The notes below the pieces were generated by a model. It did no database searches. It was given only the letters and a program-made list of their open reading frames with translations, and was not told the DNA's origin. Of a stretch of DNA of 32,246 nucleotides, positions 28,943 to 32,246 are shown in pieces. The DNA is from Nostoc sp. TH1S01 (lineage in GTDB: Bacteria; Cyanobacteriota; Cyanobacteriia; Cyanobacteriales; Nostocaceae). The stretch is from the NCBI GenBank assembly GCA_018993265.1, contig JAGKSW010000075.1, positions 1 to 32,246 on the forward strand, written 5' to 3'. Position 1 is the first letter of the stretch. Each line of letters opens with the position of its first letter. Made by a program: the position numbers and the translations under genes.

Positions 28943-31489
28943 CTAATCGGCTACAGACAATGTGAACCAAAATGATAATCCTCGTTTGCGGTTACTAATC
29001 ACACCAATTTCACCACCGTGTGCTTGAATAATTTGGCGACAAAGATACATTTTCAACCCTAGAATTGTGGAACAAGGTGCTTGGGGTTCTCTCACATATA
29101 AATCAAACAGGCGATCGCTATCTGCTTTACTCATTGTGACACCGTTATGTTCAATTTGAATTTTGATCATCCTTTCCACAACGGTGGCTGTTAGCGAAAA
29201 TTTCAATCCTGGGGGATTTTGTTGCAAGCTATAAATCAACAAAGTTAGCAACACTGTTTGTAACTGGGTGGGATCTGTCTTGATTAATGGCAAATCTTCG
29301 TTGATTAAATTTTCGAGTGTTGCCTGATTTTGCCACAAAAGTGGTTGTAAGTCGGGAAGAATTTTTTCGAGGAGTGTGTTTAAATTTACCTGCTGAGGAT
29401 GTATGGTAACACCTTGCTCCATACAGCAATGAATTTCTAACAAAGAGTTAATCATTGCCAATTGGCGATCGTTTCCTTGAATCATCCGTTCAATAATTGA
29501 ACTAGGTACAGGAATTGACTGCTGAGAAACAGCAGGGTAAGAACTTTCTGATAGCGGCGTAGAGGAACAGAGGAGGACAGGCGGTGATTTTTCTCCAACT
29601 CCCGACTCCCGACTCCCGACTGCCCCATTTTCCAGTAAATTCTTCATTACCATCAAGTTCCCCATAACTGTGGTGCGTAAATCATGGGCGACTGTATGCA
29701 GCACCACATCTTTGACTTGTTGCAGTTTTTCTAATTCCTGCATTTTTTGTTGCAGTTGGGCGGTGCGTTCTTCTACTTGGCGTTCTAAATTAGTGTTAAG
29801 TTCTGCGAGTTCTTGGTAGAGTTGAGCTTGCTGAATGGCGATCGCTAATTGTTCTGATAATTGCTGGAGTAAGTCTATTTCTATCGGTCGCCATTGACGC
29901 GGTGCAGAACATTGGTTAGCTACTAAAGCACCAATTAATTCTTCACCTAACATAATCGGTACAGCCAAACTTGCCCTGGTCTGAAATTGTTGATAATGGG
30001 CTTGTAATTTTGGTGATACTGTTATTTGGTTAACATCTTCAACTACACGCACGCGATGAGTTGAAAAAATAGTTTTTAATTCTTGTAAATAACTTTTATC
30101 CTCTGGTGTCCAACCTAATACAGAGGGATATTTGGGGTCTACTGATTCAGCGATTGTTTTGACTGTTACCTCATAATCATTCAATCCAATAAAAACGCGA
30201 TCAGCTTGTAAAAATTGCCGAACTTCTGAGACGGTAGTTTGGAGAATTTGTGCTAAATTCAGCGAAGAGCGAATTCTCACTAGCGTTTCCGTCAACAAGC
30301 GATCGCGTTGTGCTGTCAACCGCATTTGGGCTTCTGCTTGCTTACGGGCGGTAATATCATGATTAATGGCTAAAATACATGGTACGCCATCTAAATCAAT
30401 CACATCGGCAGAAAGTAGTGTTGTGCGTACTTCGCCGGACTTGCGCCGAAAAGTAAATTCTAAGTTGCGGATGGCTCCCTTGGTTTGTAAATCTGCTAAT
30501 AATTGAGTGCGATCGCCTTCATTTACCCAGATTTTTAAATCAAAATCTGTATGACCAATTACTTCATTTTGCTCATAGCCTGATAGCTGGATAAAACTAT
30601 CATTAACTTCGATGAAGCGTCCTTCTTTGAGGGTACTAATACTAATTGGATCTGGACTGCAACTAAAAGCTTTAGCAAATTTTTGTGCTAAATTTCGCAG
30701 CGAAGTTTCTGCTTGTTTACGCTCGGTAATATCCCTCACAATAGCTAACACTTCATCAGTGCCGCTAACTACTAACCGCGCCTCAAAATCACGGATACCT
30801 CTGGGTGTTGGTAATTGATATTCGCAAGTTTGCAAAGTTCCAGCATCCAAAGTTTTCGCAATGGTTTCTTGTCCAATTAAGGCTAGCTCACTTGGTAATA
30901 AATCTCGCATATTTTTACCAACTATCTCTTCTTTAGTTAAAGTGAGACTGATACCATCACCTTTCAAATCAAGATATTCACCATCACGGCTCAAGCGAAA
31001 CATCAAATCCGGAATTGCCGCCAAAATTGCTTGATACCTCGCCTCACTAGTGCGTAACTCTTCTTCGGTTTGTTTTCTATGGGTAATATCTATAACTAAG
31101 CCATTACAGAGAATATCTCCGTTGGCTTCGGGTTCTAGTTGGCAAGCTCCTTGAATCCACTTGAGTTTGCCACTAGGAGTCATAATTCGACCTTCCCAAT
31201 GCCAAGGTTTAAGTGTTGCAAAAGCAACAGCCAGAGATTTCTTAAACTTGGTTCTATCTTGGGGGTGAATTAGTTGGTATAAGATTTGCCAGTCTGCTTG
31301 GATTAATTCTGGTTCTAATTCTGACAGTTCTCGACAACCAGAACTTACGTATAAAACAATTTGCGAACCATCCGCCTGTTGTCGGAATTGAAAAATCATC
31401 CCTGGTAAAATAGCAGCAATTTTGTCCAACAAAGTAATAGTCTCTGGCGGAAATTCTAGTTTACGTAGTAATTTTAAGGCTTCATCCAC
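28943..31489 (-). CDS. PAS-PAS-PAS-GAF histidine kinase-like protein with degenerate ATPase domain
   Basis: 848 residues, soluble. Three PAS/PAC modules (about 25-138, 148-258 and 268-385, ending 'DITHRKQ', 'DITERKQ', 'DITARKQ'), a GAF domain (about 400-555), a coiled coil (560-595) and a phosphotransfer helix with His602 ('HTVAHDLRTTVMGNLMVMKN'). The C-terminus is clearly related to the neighbouring 724-aa kinase, but the ATP-binding boxes have decayed: N-box 'LLIYSLQQNPPG' (neighbour 'NLIGNAIKHNLPG'), G1 'EHNGVTMS' (neighbour 'DNGVGIS') and G2 'STILGLKMYLC' (neighbour 'LGLGLGLYLC'). Residues about 622-662 are an extra low-complexity stretch containing a heptamer repeat. It may be a sensor that cannot bind ATP and works with the neighbouring kinase as a heterodimer, which is inference. 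Confidence 0.88.
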   Translation of the reverse strand: MDEALKLLRKLEFPPETITLLDKIAAILPGMIFQFRQQADGSQIVLYVSSGCRELSELEPELIQADWQILYQLIHPQDRTKFKKSLAVAFATLKPWHWEGRIMTPSGKLKWIQGACQLEPEANGDILCNGLVIDITHRKQTEEELRTSEARYQAILAAIPDLMFRLSRDGEYLDLKGDGISLTLTKEEIVGKNMRDLLPSELALIGQETIAKTLDAGTLQTCEYQLPTPRGIRDFEARLVVSGTDEVLAIVRDITERKQAETSLRNLAQKFAKAFSCSPDPISISTLKEGRFIEVNDSFIQLSGYEQNEVIGHTDFDLKIWVNEGDRTQLLADLQTKGAIRNLEFTFRRKSGEVRTTLLSADVIDLDGVPCILAINHDITARKQAEAQMRLTAQRDRLLTETLVRIRSSLNLAQILQTTVSEVRQFLQADRVFIGLNDYEVTVKTIAESVDPKYPSVLGWTPEDKSYLQELKTIFSTHRVRVVEDVNQITVSPKLQAHYQQFQTRASLAVPIMLGEELIGALVANQCSAPRQWRPIEIDLLQQLSEQLAIAIQQAQLYQELAELNTNLERQVEERTAQLQQKMQELEKLQQVKDVVLHTVAHDLRTTVMGNLMVMKNLLENGAVGSRESGVGEKSPPVLLCSSTPLSESSYPAVSQQSIPVPSSIIERMIQGNDRQLAMINSLLEIHCCMEQGVTIHPQQVNLNTLLEKILPDLQPLLWQNQATLENLINEDLPLIKTDPTQLQTVLLTLLIYSLQQNPPGLKFSLTATVVERMIKIQIEHNGVTMSKADSDRLFDLYVREPQAPCSTILGLKMYLCRQIIQAHGGEIGVISNRKRGLSFWFTLSVAD
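29597..29624. repeat. Heptamer repeat GACTCCC inside the kinase coding region
   Basis: AACTCCC, GACTCCC, GACTCCC, GACTGCC at 29597-29624. In the gene (minus strand) it reads as GGGAGTC units and encodes 'AVGSRESGVG' within a non-conserved stretch of about 30-40 residues absent from the neighbouring paralogue. The same heptamer type normally lies between genes. Confidence 0.7.
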
Positions 31490-31698
31490 TATTTCACCCT
31501 TTGATACCCAAGCAACTGACGCGATTTGTCAAGAGATGGTAACTATGGCGACAATTTCGCTGCTGTGAACATCAGTGCTAACAGCAGCAAAACATAGCCT
31601 TATTTCAGGTTAATTCTTGATGGGGCGATCGCATTCACCCAATCGGGTGAACCAATTACTCATCCCAATTTCGGATTTGATATTTTCTAATTAGAAAA
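31490..31698. other. Spacer with two short hairpins between the nucleotidyltransferase and kinase genes
   Basis: GCTGCTGT (31559-31566) / ACAGCAGC (31581-31588) forms an 8-bp stem in the kinase leader region. TTCACCC (31634-31640) / GGGTGAA (31645-31651) forms a 7-bp stem with an AATC loop beyond the end of the nucleotidyltransferase gene. Neither is followed by a U-run on the coding strand; terminator or leader roles are possible. A HIP1 site lies at about 31625. Confidence 0.3.
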
Positions 31699-32246
31699 CT
31701 AGGGAATTTGCATAGTTGTGGGTTGCTGATTTTCTGCCATCAGCTGTTCGTAATCTTGGGGCGTATCCAAGTCGATTAAACCTTGGGGAAACGGAATCGC
31801 CAGAACTTCTTGAGCATAGTTTTTGATGATCTGTTTTGCACCCACTTTACCACTGAGAGTAGTTAATTTGGCAAATAAAGCACGGTGAAATAAGGCGGGA
31901 ACCCCCATTGTATTGGCATATTCGGAAGCGACAATTAGCTGATGATTAGTCTTATGTACTTCAACGAGCTGATTAATCAGTTGCGAATTGACAAAAGGTT
32001 GATCGCACAGCATGATCACAACGGCTTCTACATCTGGATTAATAATGTTCAAAGTTTCTACACCCAAACGAATTGAGGTACTCATTCCCTCATACCAAAG
32101 GGGATTTTTGATAATATTTACTTTTAATAAGTCAAGCTCTGGTTGAATGCGTTCAGCGTATGCCCCCAGTACAACTATAATTGGTTGACAAACAGAGGCG
32201 AGCGCCACTTTAACTATGTGACTAAATGAACTACTCACCCCTACTT
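31699..32246 (-). CDS. MobA/MocA-like nucleotidyltransferase, 5' end beyond the window
   Basis: The visible part carries the second half of a MobA-like NTP transferase: 'VKVALASVCQPIIVVLGA', 'IKNPLWYEGMSTSIRLGVE', 'VIMLCDQPFV' (metal-binding Asp), 'VASEYANTMGVPALFHRALF', a lysine/glycine loop 'SGKVGAKQIIKNY' and the C-terminal 'GLIDLDTPQDYEQL'. This matches MocA-type molybdopterin cytidylyltransferases and related purine-catabolism proteins (YgfJ/PucB type). The N-terminal loop 'LAAGxSxRMGxPKxLL' is missing; the frame stays open to the right edge, so the GTG at 32238 is not taken as the start. Downstream lies a short spacer before the kinase. The exact substrate nucleotide cannot be judged without the missing part. 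Confidence 0.82.
   Translation of the reverse strand, partial: VGVSSSFSHIVKVALASVCQPIIVVLGAYAERIQPELDLLKVNIIKNPLWYEGMSTSIRLGVETLNIINPDVEAVVIMLCDQPFVNSQLINQLVEVHKTNHQLIVASEYANTMGVPALFHRALFAKLTTLSGKVGAKQIIKNYAQEVLAIPFPQGLIDLDTPQDYEQLMAENQQPTTMQIP

Noticed and set aside
26686-31489. Two-component operon with a response regulator
   Set aside because: Two kinases are adjacent but no receiver or output-domain gene is linked on either side within the window.

Overview
The window looks like chromosomal DNA of a filamentous, Nostocales-type cyanobacterium (Nostoc/Anabaena/Calothrix relatives). Seen directly: AT-rich intergenic DNA, well over 25 copies of the HIP1 octamer GCGATCGC, many heptanucleotide tandem repeats of the kind known in these genomes, degenerate palindromic repeats, IS200/IS605-type elements, several PAS/GAF histidine kinases, a group 2 sigma factor and cyanobacterial orphan proteins. 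I see no rRNA, tRNA, CRISPR array or prophage. The species assignment is inference.

Layout. 1-3.1 kb: a saccharopine-dehydrogenase-like oxidoreductase, a small orphan protein, a MITE-like repeat, an N-terminally short Uma2 protein and a ChrR-type bicupin. 3.1-6.3 kb: a large protein joining a starch-binding-like domain, a GDSL/SGNH-like hydrolase, a duplicated middle module and a DUF1796-like putative cysteine peptidase, then a gene remnant and a five-unit 42-bp tandem array. 6.3-11.7 kb: an ACSF3-like acyl-CoA (possibly malonyl-CoA) synthetase, a group 2 sigma factor, a small orphan protein, a CDF metal exporter and a stand-alone response regulator. 11.7-15.4 kb: a long AT-rich spacer, a hybrid REC-PAS-PAS histidine kinase and a small zinc ribbon. 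15.5-18.6 kb: rlmN and a tnpB-only element inserted in the signal-peptide coding region of a secreted-protein gene. 18.8-21.4 kb: an aldehyde dehydrogenase and a nitrilase-superfamily protein in probable operon order. 21.4-22.5 kb: an IS605-type remnant that lost the 5' ends of both tnpA and tnpB. 22.8-26.7 kb: two small orphan genes, a nested palindromic repeat, a desaturase/short-chain-dehydrogenase fusion and a complete Uma2 protein. 26.7-32.2 kb: two tandem sensor kinases with related C-termini, the longer with a decayed ATPase domain, and the 3' part of a MobA-like nucleotidyltransferase running off the right edge.

How the genes relate. Most are unlinked single-gene units separated by repeat-rich spacers. 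The clearest functional pair is nitrilase-like plus aldehyde dehydrogenase. The signalling genes (orphan regulator, hybrid kinase, two tandem kinases, sigma factor) have no partner beside them. The most notable feature is small-repeat activity inside genes: a 39-bp palindrome in frame inside tnpB, with a second copy at 15386-15424 differing by compensatory stem changes; a GGGAGTC heptamer array inside a kinase; a heptamer array over the start codon of the aldehyde dehydrogenase; and a 42-bp array built from HIP1-like octamers. I did not find a convincing new multi-gene system; the best leads are these repeats and several proteins with unusual domain or active-site make-up.
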